Assembly (NCBI GenBank): GCA_028673005.1
Contig: CM054113.1
Location: 210,171,504 to 210,235,503 of the forward strand
Length of the DNA stretch: 64,000 nt
Source of the DNA: Tanypteryx hageni
Taxonomy: Eukaryota > Arthropoda > Insecta > Odonata > Petaluridae
Direction of reading: 5' to 3'
The notes under the pieces were generated by a model that was not told the origin of the DNA, did no database searches, and saw only the letters and a program-made list of their open reading frames with translations. Both the position numbers and the translations under genes were made by a program. The stretch's first letter is position 1. Every line of letters begins with the position of its first letter. Below are positions 24,731 to 37,600 of this stretch, piece by piece.

Positions 24731-26660
24731 CCATGCAAATCTGCGAACATTCAAAATCGTAAAACTTTAATATAACGTACATCTGTTATATAACCGAATA
24801 TTACATTTCTGCATTAAACATTTAAGATTCCTTAAAGAAGAGCTTCTTATAGGGAACTTGTCGTTATAGTTAGTGGCATTATAATGGACTTCTTCTGTAT
24901 TAAGTGCGACATCATGAAAGGGGCGGAAATGAAGACGTGTATTAATTTAATATTTTCTGCGCGAGTATTATACAGACTAATAATGGAGGATGCGACGAAG
25001 TAATTGCAGAGGTCTAAATGGACAATTGTCTATGGTACAAGAATTGCAGGAGAGAAGTCTGAGAACAAGTTTTATCACTGGCATATGTAGAAAAGACAAA
25101 GGAATGATACTTACAGTTTGCTGGTGCTCACGTCGCCTCTGACGGCTTTCCTACCCAAGCAGTCCTCTTTATTTGTTAAATTTACGAGCATGGCTCTGTT
25201 TGAACTTCCATTACGACATCCCCAAGATACTTGGAATCCCAGATTCTTAAGTAGATGGCAGAGCTAACACTGATGAGTTCTTCTTAACGTTTTTGGCCTT
25301 TCTGAAAAGACACCCATAAAAAGAAAACCCGACGAATCCAAAGATTACGAGAAGTAGGAAATATCACAGCCTGTTTAAAATCACTAAAATTGTAGCAAGG
25401 ATATCTTAAATATTATATTTATTCGATACCACTTTCAAAAAAATTTCAGAGATACATTGCAGAATTAAACATTCAAGAAACTCGTATCTAGACAAAATGG
25501 CGCTAGAGATTTTTTGAAGATTAATTTTGGGGAAATTAGATCTAGTGTATATCATCGTGATGATAGTTTTGGTGGTTAGGATAATTTTCGTTGCCTCTCG
25601 TTCGACGTAAAGAGGAAAGCTTATTATAATTGGTAGTGCTCCCAAACACATTTCAGTAGCCTTTCAGTATCATGTTACACGGACACGTCATCAACAACAG
25701 CTATTTAAAAAAGTAGGGTTATTATGTTACCTTAATAAAATGCGTAGTTTCTAAAGCATGGATGAGATTCGTTTAAAATTTTAATTTTCTAATCTTTACA
25801 AAAGATAAATTTCGGAAGGAATTAACAAGAGTATAACGCTTTATTTTTATCCATTTACAAGTACAATAAAATACGATGGGTGAAGCTTTCTCGGGCATCA
25901 CGTACGCCGGGAAAGCACCAAGTCTTTCTTCACAATAAAATACATTTACTTAACCGGACTTTTGCAATAAGCTTAATAACACGAACAAATACAATCATAT
26001 ATACCCCTATACCAAGTGATTAAGAAATTATTGAAAATAAATGCCTCTCGCTATGATCAACATTCAAAGCTACAAGTCGTTTTCTTTTGTTTCCTCTTCT
26101 TAAATTTAAATTCAACGATCTGTTCAATAAATGTTCGCAAATCTCTTATGATCTCGACGTTATCATAAGCGTCGCTAACAAAGGCTTACTATAACCGTCA
26201 AATTGTAAGTGAATATTATTAATGGTGATCTCACAAATTTACCTCTTAGTTCGTGAATTTCGGGTACGTTCTATCTTTGGAATATTATGACAAGCGATTA
26301 TAGACTTTTTTGAATTTCCATTTAGAATGACGTCATGATTTAACGTTAGCAAGGGGTTAGAATACGATATTATTAAAGTGATTTGATATGTGCAAGAGGC
26401 AGTATTTGTTTGATGGCGGAATTACGCCATGTTTTCCGCTGATATACTTCTCTGTTGGAGATTCGAGGCGACATTTTGTTCCTTCGCCTTAGACTACAAT
26501 GATGTTTTTTTGTAAATAAGTAAACAATTACTTAAAAATCAAATTGTCGAAATAAGTGCTTACTCAAGTATGTATTTCTAATCGGCTTTAAGATGTGTTT
26601 TTGTAATACTAAATGTTCAATCTTTTAGGCGTACTTTGGTTCAAATCCCGAGTTTTTGCG
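24731..26660. other. Intergenic DNA, nothing recognised
   Basis: No coding region, RNA gene or mobile-element terminus was recognised in this stretch. Base composition is AT-rich with scattered more balanced patches near 25860-25930. Confidence 0.45.
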
Positions 26661-26664
26661 ATTA

Positions 26665-27010
26665 TAGTAAAGGTTGAGTATCCCTAATCCGAAATGATAT
26701 GGACCAAGATTGTTTCGGATTTTGGATTTTTCCGGAATTTGGAATACATGATATGATCGTATTGGATTGCCTTTTTTAATATTTCCTGTAGTGTCATTTG
26801 CCTCATTACCGAAGGTTTTTGTTTTAAAAGTCTTTCTTTTATCTTATATATTGACATTATTCCTTGTTCTGTAATAAATTCACACTGCTCCAGCCCTCCA
26901 ATTAGTTCATCACGTTTTTTTACCATGCCGTTTATAGGCATTTTTACTGCAGTTTTAACAATTTCATCTTCATCGTCACTATCTCCACGATCTCCTTGAT
27001 TTAAAACCAT
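26665..27010 (-). pseudogene. 3' end of a Tigger-family transposon
   Basis: The terminus GGTTGAGTATCCCTAATCCG, followed by GAAATGATATGGACC, is of the Tigger type. The adjoining minus-strand frame 26684-27010 resembles a Tigger transposase C-terminus (acidic GDSDDEDEIV, then CEFITEQGIMSIYKIKERLL). Sequence beyond 27010 is not transposase; a piggyBac fragment follows. The element is truncated. Confidence 0.65.
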
Positions 27011-27062
27011 TTCAGCTATTTCGTTTCAATTTGTGGAATAACTAAGTGAGTTTATTTTTCTT

Positions 27063-27486
27063 GTGATTTGTAAGGAGCTGCTACGTCGCTTTCGCACTGC
27101 CATTCACGCAACTGTAAAGAAACTGACTGGGAGAGTTGGACATAAACTTTTTATGGATAATTTCTTCTCATCTCCTCACTTATTTGATGATCTGAAGACA
27201 CGAAAAATTTATTGTTGCGGGACTGTTAGACCCAATCGCAAAGGAATGCCAAAAAGATTTGACGGAAAGATACAGAAACTAAAAAGGGGTGATAATGTAT
27301 AGGTGTTCAAGTAAAAAAAGATTTGACGGTAAACGAAACGTACATTTACCAACAAACATGCACAATCCGCCTGTAAATGGTAATTTCTGTGATGGACATG
27401 GAAATGCTGTAAAGCCAGCCATTTTTCAGGACTACAATCGAAACATGCGTTTTGTAAACAAGGGAGATCGAATGGCAAATAGTTAA
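27063..27486 (+). pseudogene. piggyBac transposase fragment
   Basis: Two frames. 27063-27302 contains KLFMDNFFSSPHLFDDLKTR, the conserved piggyBac segment with a catalytic aspartate, then CCGTVRPNRKGMPK. 27289-27486 contains NMHNPPVNGNFCDGHGNAVK and a DYNRNMRFVNKGDRMANS block, typical of the region after it. Part of the domain between them is missing and a frameshift separates them. No termini or TTAA duplications were recognised. Confidence 0.75.
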
Positions 27487-28602
27487 GGCCGATCATGCGT
27501 CGAAAGAAATACCACAATCGATCGGACCACTCTCGAGTTCGCTAGTTAAAAGCGTCGGGAAAAGACATAAACCGCTCATTATATAATAAGAAGATCTCTT
27601 CTATAAGTTCCGATGCAAACCCTTATTAGCCCTTCCGGAGCAATCGCATCTTCGGCCCTTCAAGGCGTTCGCATGTGACTCACAACGTAAAAATGTCGAT
27701 AGCCTATGACGTAGGGCATGCGTGTAAACGGATGGCGATCGAACTCTCATTCATTGTAGCGAAAGTCAAAAGTACATATAATAATATCATCCGTGATTCA
27801 AAGAGAGTGTTTTTATTTTGTGGCTCGGGTAATTTTATCTGTTAATATACGTTCATAAGAAATTAAATTAGCAACTTCATCTTGAGAAGTATTGCAAGTT
27901 ATTCCCAGAAAGAGGAATTAAAGGTCAGCGAGAATTACTTTCTTCAGTTATTCTACACCATTCTACACCATCGAAGCCGCATCTTCGGGAGTTCGAGAGC
28001 CATATAACACATTCTGTACTCATAAATTTACGAAGCAATTCAGACACAATGCATTTCCCTTAGGCATCCCCGACGCATCTCAAGACACACTATGCCATTA
28101 TGCGCTGTTGTGAAAAACGTCGACACGTCCCTGAATGGAAATTTAAAAGAGCAATTATTCCAACTCGCGATGAATATCCGACCTTTAAACCTGGGAAAAA
28201 CTGTTCCCAAACTCGTCATTATTTCTGGAACTTCCTCTTACAAAATGCCGACAAAATATCAGTGTTTACTTAAAAATCAAAAGTTAACGTGTCTTTTCGA
28301 AGGAAATCTTTTGGCACGATTTAAACCTTTGATTTTGCGAGTAGTAAGGAGGAAATTTTGCGCACGAAAAAGAACGATCTCTATGAGAGAACGGAAAGAA
28401 TGAATAAGCTGCGGATTTCCTGGAGATCTTGCGGAGGGAGACGAACCGTTATTTGGCCGGTGGAGAGGAAAGAAGAAAGGTCAGAGAAGTCGATGCTCGG
28501 CCGACGTCACGTGCCCCGCGCAGACGGCCGAAAGACCAATCCAGATCGAAGCAACAGTCGCTCGGCGGGTCGTCGGGAAAAGGAACGCCCGAAGCCGAAA
28601 GG
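27487..28602. other. Upstream region of protease copy A
   Basis: Noticeably less AT-rich than its surroundings from 28430 to 28600. Contains a TATATAA-like site near 27578 and the E-box CACGTG at 28508. The last 60 or so bases before the ATG at 28603 align with the corresponding region of copy B. No independent gene is supported; several overlapping small frames arise only from the balanced base composition. Confidence 0.4.
28508..28513 (+). promoter_or_regulatory. CACGTG E-box, 95 bp before the copy A start codon
   Basis: CACGTG here and at 55604-55609 (84 bp before the copy B start) are each preceded by T and lie in otherwise weakly conserved upstream sequence. Possible binding site for bHLH factors; function is inferred only. 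Confidence 0.3.
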
Positions 28603-31600
28603 ATGGCCCAATGGTCAAAAGAGTTTATTTTCGCCATTTATCAATTTAATTTCATTGCTGTTTGCTTTTCTCAGAAGTCCATCGTAGGGCGGTATCAAAA
28701 CGTGCTTGGGATCCAATCTGAAGCCACGCTGAACCCATGAGTTTCACTGTGTTAGGAAGCCTTGCTTATGAAACTTTATAACATACTGCTACAGGTGATA
28801 GCTGCAAGGATGAAGCAGGAAACGATGGAAACTGTTTGTCTATGAAAGATTGCCCTATCGCCCAGGAAGATTTGAAGAAAGGAATCAGACCCGTCAATTG
28901 CGGATTCGAGGGAAAGGAACCGATTGTGTGCTGTCGTCATATTATCAAGACAAGAAGACCTGCGGAAGAATGCAAGTAGCATAATTTCCCTTGAGTTTCC
29001 ATGAATTATAAATTAACAAAAGTTTGATCATTCAGCAAAAAATTGACGACACAGGTCAAGAAGTCAACGAAAAGCCTCTCAGTGAAATCATTCTTATCGA
29101 CGGCGAAAATTTCGGAGAACAGGATGGAAATGCTTGTAAACGCTATTAATGTCGTAATTATTAAGATAGTTGGAATGCGAACTCCGGACTTAAACGTACA
29201 GGTCGAAAGATTGGGACCGTTGCGAGAATTCAAGCAAGAAATAAGTTGAAAATTTCGTTTTGAATTTTGAACGGCAAAAAATTGTAGCTCTAGATCTGAT
29301 GTTTAAAGTCTCTAAGTATCTTGGTTTTAGAGAAATGCTGTCAGCACACACATATTGCCTTTTAAAAATATAGATATAGATCCTACGTGTTTAAATGTGG
29401 TAGCAATTATTAGAATTCTCACCTTTAAATTGCACGTGTACATGTACAACTTCAAAATACAGACAAAAGAGATTGAAATGAAAAGTGTTATTGCAGCAGA
29501 TTAACAATAGCATCTTAAAAAGAGTAGCAACTATGTTAAGAAAGCGTGGTTTCACCTTGTATAGTTTAATATATAGAACAGGCATGTCAAGCTCGATGAG
29601 GCATCAGGGTCGCATTAAAGCGAAGAATATTATAGAAGGGCCCCATTAAAGCGATGGATGCCACAGAAGGGCCGCAGTTATTTAATTAGGGCTAGAGCTA
29701 GAACAAAAGACAATATCTAAAAGGTTGGACGCATATTTTGCTAGTGAAATATGATATTTTAGAAAATGCGTTCTATTGAAAACTATGACAAAATCATGAC
29801 TACTTTTCATTAAAATAAAGCATTTATATAAAAACTCACGATTTAGGTAAGACAAAAACAAATATTCAGGTTGCAGTAACGCTGAAAAAGGGCAGCCAGT
29901 ACGACATGCTGATATAGATGATAGCTGAAAAAAATAGTTAACCTTTTTTCGGGGCAACATGGTATATTGATCTATTCATACCTGTCACAACAGCACAAAA
30001 TTATGTAAACTAAGATAATGTCAGTTGGTGGCCGCGGGCCTCAGTGGGTGTTTAAAATATAATCTTAAAAGGTAAATCACCAATTTCCGTTTCTTGGAAA
30101 ATCTATCTTTGCGGAATGAACTTCGTATCGAAATATTAAAAAAAGGGATTTTTTATACTTGATTAATAGGGGTTGCGGGTTTAATCAATTGATAACTCAG
30201 GACAACAAATTTTCACTTTTTGTCGATAACATGAAGGAAATAAGCTGTTTTTTTACTAAATCGAATACGCTGATCACGAAAATGACAGTGAAAAATTTGT
30301 AGGACGCACATTTTTTTGTTATCTCCTCATTTGTATTCAAAATATATGGACTTACATATCAACTATTATGCAGTTTGAAGGACTGACGTTATTTAAATGA
30401 GATTAAACTTGAAATCACTATTAAAATATCACAGACTGACACTATGGTTGCAAATATAAAAAAACATCAAGAAAAAATACACAGATGAAGAAAAATGGGC
30501 CGTTTTGACTCTAAATTCAAATCACAGAAAGTTGTGTTTCCTCTTAAATGAAGCACGTAATTTAAGTGAGAATTAACTTGGAATCCACTAATTAAACATC
30601 ATAGTCTCACATTATGGTTGACAAACAAAACAAAAACAAATTATAAAAGTGAAGAAAAACATACTATTCTAAATCTAAATTCATTACAGAGAAATTTATT
30701 TTTTCTTTTTATGAACAGTATCATCTTCCATTTGAAAAAACCAGCAATTTTCTCTCATCATGGCAGGAACCCACCTTACTTGATAGCGATGTTCCATGTT
30801 ACTTATATCTTGGTGGAGTCTTTCACCTTGTTCATTACTAACAGCATCCAAGTTATCCTGGAAGAAGTCCAAATGAGAATGTAAATAGTGTATTTTGAGT
30901 GACACCCGGCATCCTAATTTTTACTTTCTCCATATATGTAGTATAGGGGAAAGTATTGTTTTCATGAAAAAAATCGACTTCGAGATTTCAACGGAAATAC
31001 GCGTTTTGAGGTCCCCTGAACACGTTTTGTCCATTTTCTGTGTGTGTATGCGATAGCTTTTTTGTGGGTGCTCTAACTCAAAAACTATTAATCAGGTCAA
31101 CGCGAAATTTTATATTTAACAATTTATGAAAGTCAGAAGTACTGATTAGTTTTTGGTAAAAATCGGTCAAACGGAAGTGGGTGTTTACTCTTGTCACTTA
31201 TCCGTTATTTTGAAATACTTGCTTTAATATTCTATAAATGTAAAAATATACTAGAATAAAGGTTATAGAAAATTAAACTTTCTACAATCTTTGTTTGAAA
31301 TATTTTTCCATATAATGAGTTGTTTAAGAGATATCTTATATTTTAGCTACCACCACCACGCCACCTACCGACTGTTAACAATTGACGCTTAGTTACGTCT
31401 TAGTAACGCTCCTTTTTATTTTCTTAATTGTTGGAGCTTTGTGGCTATATCCAATATCAGAAGGCTATGCTTTGAGTTTATTTATGTTCTTTGTAAAGTC
31501 TAAAATTTTCTTGAGTAGTTTCTTAAAATATTTATTATTATGTAACCTATTTGGAATTTTTAGAAATATTACAGATATTTAGAAAGTCATGTGGTGGCCA

Positions 31601-34600
31601 CATCAGATTTTTTATAGTTATGCAACAGTTCTTCTACCCATTGTTGATAGTTCTCCTCTTTTATTACCCAGGAATCCATGAACTTTAAAGCATTTCCATG
31701 CATCTAATTCAATGGAGTTTAGTTTACATTCGAAACTGTTATCATGCAAAAGTTTTCTAATTTGCGGACCAAAAAAGATACCTTCTTTGAGTCTTGCATC
31801 GCTCAGTTTTGGAAACTTTCTTTTTAAGTAGGCACAACTATTTTTGTCTAAAGCAGTGGTTCTTAACCTTTTTAGTTGCCCGCACCCCTTGGACTTTCAG
31901 AATACGCTTTCGCACCCCCAAAAAAATATCTCACACGCAAATGTTTCTTTCGAAGACATGAACATATAATCGTCTCATTTATAATGACTTGCGTTTATTC
32001 AAAGGCTGTGACAAATTAAATGACATTTCTCGAAAATGTTTCGTTGTATATTTTATTTTATGTTTCTATTTAAATTAATTTGTTTTAAATCACTAGATCA
32101 ACACCTCGCACCCCTAGAAACAGTGCCTTGCACCCCAGGTTAAGAACCACTGGTCTAAAGCTTAGGTGGTGGACAGGAGTAGGAGGATCTCTGTGCGGCA
32201 CTGGCTTCATTGCAGATGGGATGTTTGGATAATCTATTTTATTTTTCCTTCTCCTCGAAAAACCCTCATTTTTTGTAAGACAGAAATAGCAGTCTTTAAG
32301 GTGGCTGGTGGCATGCTCTTATTCTTCCCTTTCATCAATTCTGTCAGATTTACGTAGCACGTTATGCAGCATACGTGCGGTGCCCAACATATCTAAATCT
32401 CCGAAACGACAACCAAAATACAAATAGCAGGCTTGTTTTACCGCCTTTGTTATAGATCGATTACTGTAAACTGTCCAACTGTCCACACACATAAGAAAAA
32501 TGGTCTGGAGAATTCACACAGTTGCGATGGTGTCCATTCTCCATCTGCAGAACTCAAATTCATAGAAAAACCAAATGACTGATGCGTAAAATGCATGTGT
32601 TTGTTATGATATCAAACTCTTACTTCTCCGTCTCTGTCCACATTCACGTTATACCCGTCAGTTATGCGAACATTTAGTAAGAGATGCTTATTTTTACACA
32701 AATTTATAAAAAATGGTCATTACTGTTTTTTCTAAACTGTGATGTGATGAAATTTTTTTAAGTCCATATCTGGAATGAGCATGTTAGAATTAATGTAAAA
32801 AGTTAGCTTTCATTCATGTTACGGAAACCTTGTTGACTAGTTTAATTATCATCGGAAAAAATTAATTATCATGTTTGCCGTAGAATATATTTTTATAATT
32901 TCAGACAAATTCTTTTGGCTCGACATAAAAGTGACGGCGGAAAAAAGGGCATTTAATCTCAGTAATTTTGTTTTATTTTTAGGGTGTGATCGATATACTT
33001 CACTTTGCACTCCGTGGTTGGATGTTGTCGGAGGAGAATCAGTTCATGGGGGTGAATTACATAGTAAGTGTTTAGAATGAATGAAATAGGAGAATAAAAG
33101 TCTTCTCCGATATTTTAATGCACGTTTCAATTGACAATTTTGTAGACCTATACTTTTTCTCTGCTCTCAAAGAACTTATTTTCTTTTGAAAAATTTCCAA
33201 ATATTTTTGCGCTGAACAAATGAGAAAAATTAATATGAATACGCAGGACCGGCGTGACACTATTGGGGACTTATCTCAAAATGAAATTCCGGAGAACACT
33301 TATTATTCTCAGTGGAAAATATACAAATTTCAAATATAATGTGTGCTGATGTTGCTGAATGAGATGTTCAATTTTTTATCAAATACACTGAAATTCATTC
33401 ATCATGATTAAACTTTTTGGCAGGGTTTAGGCACTCCCAATCGAATCGGTGCTCTCTAAGAACTTTCTCTTCAGGTTCCCATACCTGATTCCTTCTTTCA
33501 ATGCATCTAATATGCTTCTTCTTCCTGCCTCTTTGCCTTTTTCCCATCGTCCTTCTATCTCTCCTTTGGGCTGATCGTTTCATTTAAAAATGTAATCCAC
33601 CCATTTCTTATGCCTTTCCATTACTATTATAATTAAGGTTCCCTCTTCATCTACTGCATTCAAAACTTGCCTTTCAATTGTTTTTCTCTTTTACTCTTTC
33701 GCTCTCACGGAATTTGTCTTTTTTAATCCCAGAAAGCTCGAGCCTAATTTTTGAAAATTTCAAGTGTTTTTAAATATTTTTTGCGAGCCTAATTTTTGGT
33801 CTAGGATATCGAAATTTTTAATGGGGTTTGAAAACAAATTGCAGTTTGAAGCAAAAAAGTTTTATATGAGACAAAGCAATATTTATTTTTATAAAAAAAA
33901 GTTTGGACAAAAAACGTTTTTATGAAAAAGAAAATAATTTTCAAAATTATATAACTTCATAACCTCAACATTTATCATATATTTGCACATATATTATGAA
34001 ATATTGCATTATGCACTCTAACATTTCCAAATTTGACTCAATATTCCTTTTTCTCATGAGATTTAAAACATAATGTGAAAAAGTACATTTCACCAAGTCA
34101 GCATTTGTGTTTGGCCAAACACTCCCCATGTAAGCCTTTATTACATCTAATGCAAACAGTTCGGGATCATTTTCTTATATTCTTTGCGCTGCAAACACAA
34201 CAATTAGCCTCTTTTTTCCATCAAGTTTTTGAACACCCACTTTAGCTGTATTTTCCCACATTGAAACCCACTCATTACCGAAATTCTCAATTGTATTTAC
34301 TACATATGTAAGCCTCGATTGCAGTTTCCCAGGTCCTTTGAAATTTTCTTTATATAGAATATAGCTATTCAAAACCATCCTTGAAATTATATTGACCGCA
34401 ACTTTTTTCCAATATTTTACACTCTTTCTTTCATCCATTTAAGTATACAAAATCATATCAGAAGTGTCAATCCCCCCATAAATTTATTGTAACTGCAAAT
34501 TATTTCCGGTTTCAGCGTATTTTTTTCTTTCCCATTTATGGTAAACTTTATTTTCTTATCCAATGCAGTTGCTTTACTAGAGAGAAGCAGAACAGGTCCT

Positions 34601-37600
34601 TTTTGAGATCGTTTTTCCCGGCTTCCACAAGCAAGAACAGGCCCTGACCGACAATATAACTTCTCCCCTACTGCAAATTTCTTTTTGAAAATTTCAAGAA
34701 GAAATTTCCTCACTCAAAAAGAAATTACTGACAACAGAATATGGGTTCACCAAATAAAATACACACGAGGAATACAACACGTCCTCTGGGTAACCATCTA
34801 CATAACCAACTGAAAGAAATAGTCTCAACCGCAAGGGGAAATGAAGGAAAATGCATGAACAGAAAAAATTGACAATGTGATCGTATATATCAAATGAATA
34901 TACGATGAAAAATACTCTATAAAGTTGCTCCGTGTCATATTACCAGTGAGCGAGACTCAAGAGACCTCCGACAAAGTTGAGCCGTAGGTTACGTTACCAG
35001 AGAGCGAGATTGATAATCAAGGGGAAAAATAAAAGAAAAAAAATCCTCAAAAATTTTGGTAAGCATTTCGTCTCATATGATGTATCAGCTTTCGGATTAT
35101 AACATTGTGATGAAAATGCAACGACAGGCACGCTTATGAGAGAACGGAGAAAGACAGCGTGCATAATCTACGGCCGTGAAGGGCAAAAAATATTTTGGAT
35201 GACGACTCACTGCGAATTAGCTGGGTCAGACGGATGGGGGAAAAGACAATTACTTTTAAAAAGTGGAATACTCCTTTAGCCAAAACAACTATAGTTGTTT
35301 TGGCTAAAGGAGTATTCCACTTTTGTTAGTTTTGGCCAAAGTTATTGAGCTACTATCAATTACAATTACTTTTGTTTATGTAAAATACTAAAATCGTAAA
35401 GAGGAATACCATTTCAAAAGTAAATATAAACATTTATATCATCTTCAGTTTGGTAGTAATTATAACTCAAAGTGCGATCTATAAAGATTTTTAAACGGGG
35501 TTAAAGCTAGAGCCGATATATCGGCACCTTGAGTGTTTTAGGGCGACCAGGGGAAGCCGATATATCGGCACCTTGAGCGTCTAAGGGGCCATACCCACAA
35601 CTCAAACGCCTCTAATCTGCCCATATCTTCTTTTCTCATTGTCTACGTCCCGCATTCTTATAATGCTAAACTCTGATACGGGGTGTAGCCTAAACTCCAT
35701 ATCAGATTTTTAATGAACCTCTTTTTAATATTTTTATTCAGACTGCCTGTCAACAGCTCTCGTGATCTCGCAAATGCCTCTTTTACTCTTGCTATCCTTG
35801 TCCCGATCTCTTCCGTATTTCTTCCATCCTGTGACAGAATACTACTTAACTAAGTATTCCATCTGTTCCAGCTTTTCCCCGTCCACTGTAACATTGTCCC
35901 GTTAAATCCTCGCTCTTAAATAGGTAGATATTATGGCTTTTGTTTCCCTATTATTAATTTTCATCCCGAAGGTCTTTTGCTTTTCATTTAAGGAACTCAC
36001 TAGAATATGTAGGTTCCTTTCAGAATTATTTTCCAATGCTTTGTTATCTGCATATTAAACTGATTATGTTAGATTCTCTACAACTTTCTCCCGTTTCTAC
36101 ATCCTCCAAAGCCTATCTTATCATTTCTTCATTAATTCTTATAATGATGAAACTTACCATTGACTGTATTAGTACGAAACGCGAACTCCTGAATTTGAAC
36201 AATTTACCATTTCTCAATCAATTTCATTGATATTTCACTTTTTGTCTGTCAGTGCAGTTGGGTTTCGATAATCCGGGGTAAATGGAACCAGAGTCAACTC
36301 GGATGATTGAAAACTCGGATTATATGGAATGACTAAATATAAAGTTGTAAATATAAAAAAACATGTAATTACTAATTTTTATTATTAAAAACAATTACAA
36401 AACAAAATTTAATCGTACTTGGAAAATAACGCACAATAATAAAACGTCTGCATAGTAAATGTATGATAAACAAGATGATCCAAGCGGAACTTATGATGCC
36501 TACTTTCCACATAAAATATTTATTTAATACTTATATTGGCTTTAATAGCTTTAAATTCACCCCGGATGAATTGCTCTTTATATTCCCAATTTTCATAATT
36601 TAGCGTTATAAAATATAACAAATACATTCGATCGGAAAACTAAATTTATCACGCGTATTTGTGCAGCAAAAATAACCGCTACGATTTATTTGGGAAGTAA
36701 AAAAAATATTTTGCCAGTAGAATTTCTCAAGCAAAAAAATAAATTGGCAGTAGAAAAATAAAATGTCAGCAAAAAAAAATAAACTGGCAGTATTCAAGCA
36801 GCAGTAAAGAAAGCGAAATGTTTGTATGGAGGAACCTTTTGCTCGTCGTCATCGTGTTGGGTAAGTAGGTTGAAGTGTTTTTCGTTCCTCCTCAAAGGAA
36901 CATTTTGTTTTGGGAAATCATTGCATGGAGGAACATTTTGCTCTCGTCCTCACCGGGTTGGGTAAGTTGGTTGAAGTGTTTTCCGTTCCTCCTCAAAGGA
37001 ACATTTTGTTTTGGGAAATTATTGCATGGAGGAACATTTTGCTCTCGTCCTCACCGGGTTGGGTAAGTTGGTTAAAGTGTTTTTCGTTCCTCCTCAAAGG
37101 AACATTTTGTTTTGGGAAATTATTGCATGGAGGAACATTCTACTCGTCCTCACCGGGTTGGGTAAGTTGGTTGAAGTGTTTTTTGTTCCTCCTCAAAGGA
37201 ACATTTTGTTTTGGGAAATTATTGCATGGAGGAACATTCTACTCGTCCTCACCGGGTTGGGAAAGTTGGTTGAAGTGTTTTCCGTTCCTCCTCAAAGGAA
37301 CATTTTGTTTTGGGAAATTATTGCATGGAGGAACATTTTGCTCTCGTCCTCACCGGGTTGGGTAAGTTGGTTAAAGTGTTTTTCGTTCCTCCTCTAAGGA
37401 ACATTTTGTTTTGGGAAATCATTGCATGGAGGAACATTTTGCTCTCGTCCTCACCGTGTTGGGTAAGTTGGTTGAAGTGTTTTCCGTTCCTCTTCAAAGG
37501 AACATTTTGTTTTGGGAAATTATTGCATGGAGGAACATTTTGCTCTCGTCCTCACCGGGTTGGGTAAGTTGGTTAAAGTGTTTTTCGTTCCTCCTCAAAG

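Larger units (their letters stand above)
30696..32480 (-). pseudogene. Decayed multi-copy invertebrate ORF of unknown function, with two insertions
   Basis: Pieces on the minus strand resemble a protein family that recurs in many arthropod genomes and is probably carried by mobile DNA. In coding order: [20 protein letters not shown] (about 32430), [12 protein letters not shown] (about 32280), [20 protein letters not shown] (about 31790), and [19 protein letters not shown] with [16 protein letters not shown] (30700-30900). Frames are broken. A hAT MITE (31854-32152) and a copy of the 0.7 kb element (30924-31606) interrupt it; removing them brings the adjacent pieces together. I recognise the pattern from memory of uncharacterised arthropod proteins; no function is claimed. 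Confidence 0.55.
28603..33063 (+). pseudogene. Damaged 5' exons of protease copy A
   Basis: Compared with copy B: (1) the signal exon ends ATC|GTAGGG, where copy B has CCCG|GTTAGT, so the phase shifts by one; (2) the clip exon donor is GCAAGT instead of GTAAGT; (3) the linker exon ends CATA|GTAAGT where copy B has CATATG|GTAGGT, and a proline codon just before is missing as well, so the join to the His exon is out of frame. All six clip cysteines survive. The frame of each exon is otherwise open, so the damage looks recent, or it may partly be assembly error. Confidence 0.6.

Noticed and set aside
28358..28740. Separate small gene(s) with 100-residue frames upstream of protease copy A
   Set aside because: Overlapping frames in a locally GC-richer tract; only the ATG at 28603 aligns with the signal exon of copy B.
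29043..29249. An additional protease exon after the clip exon
   Set aside because: A possible CAG acceptor exists, but the translation matches nothing in copy B and has no conserved cysteine pattern.
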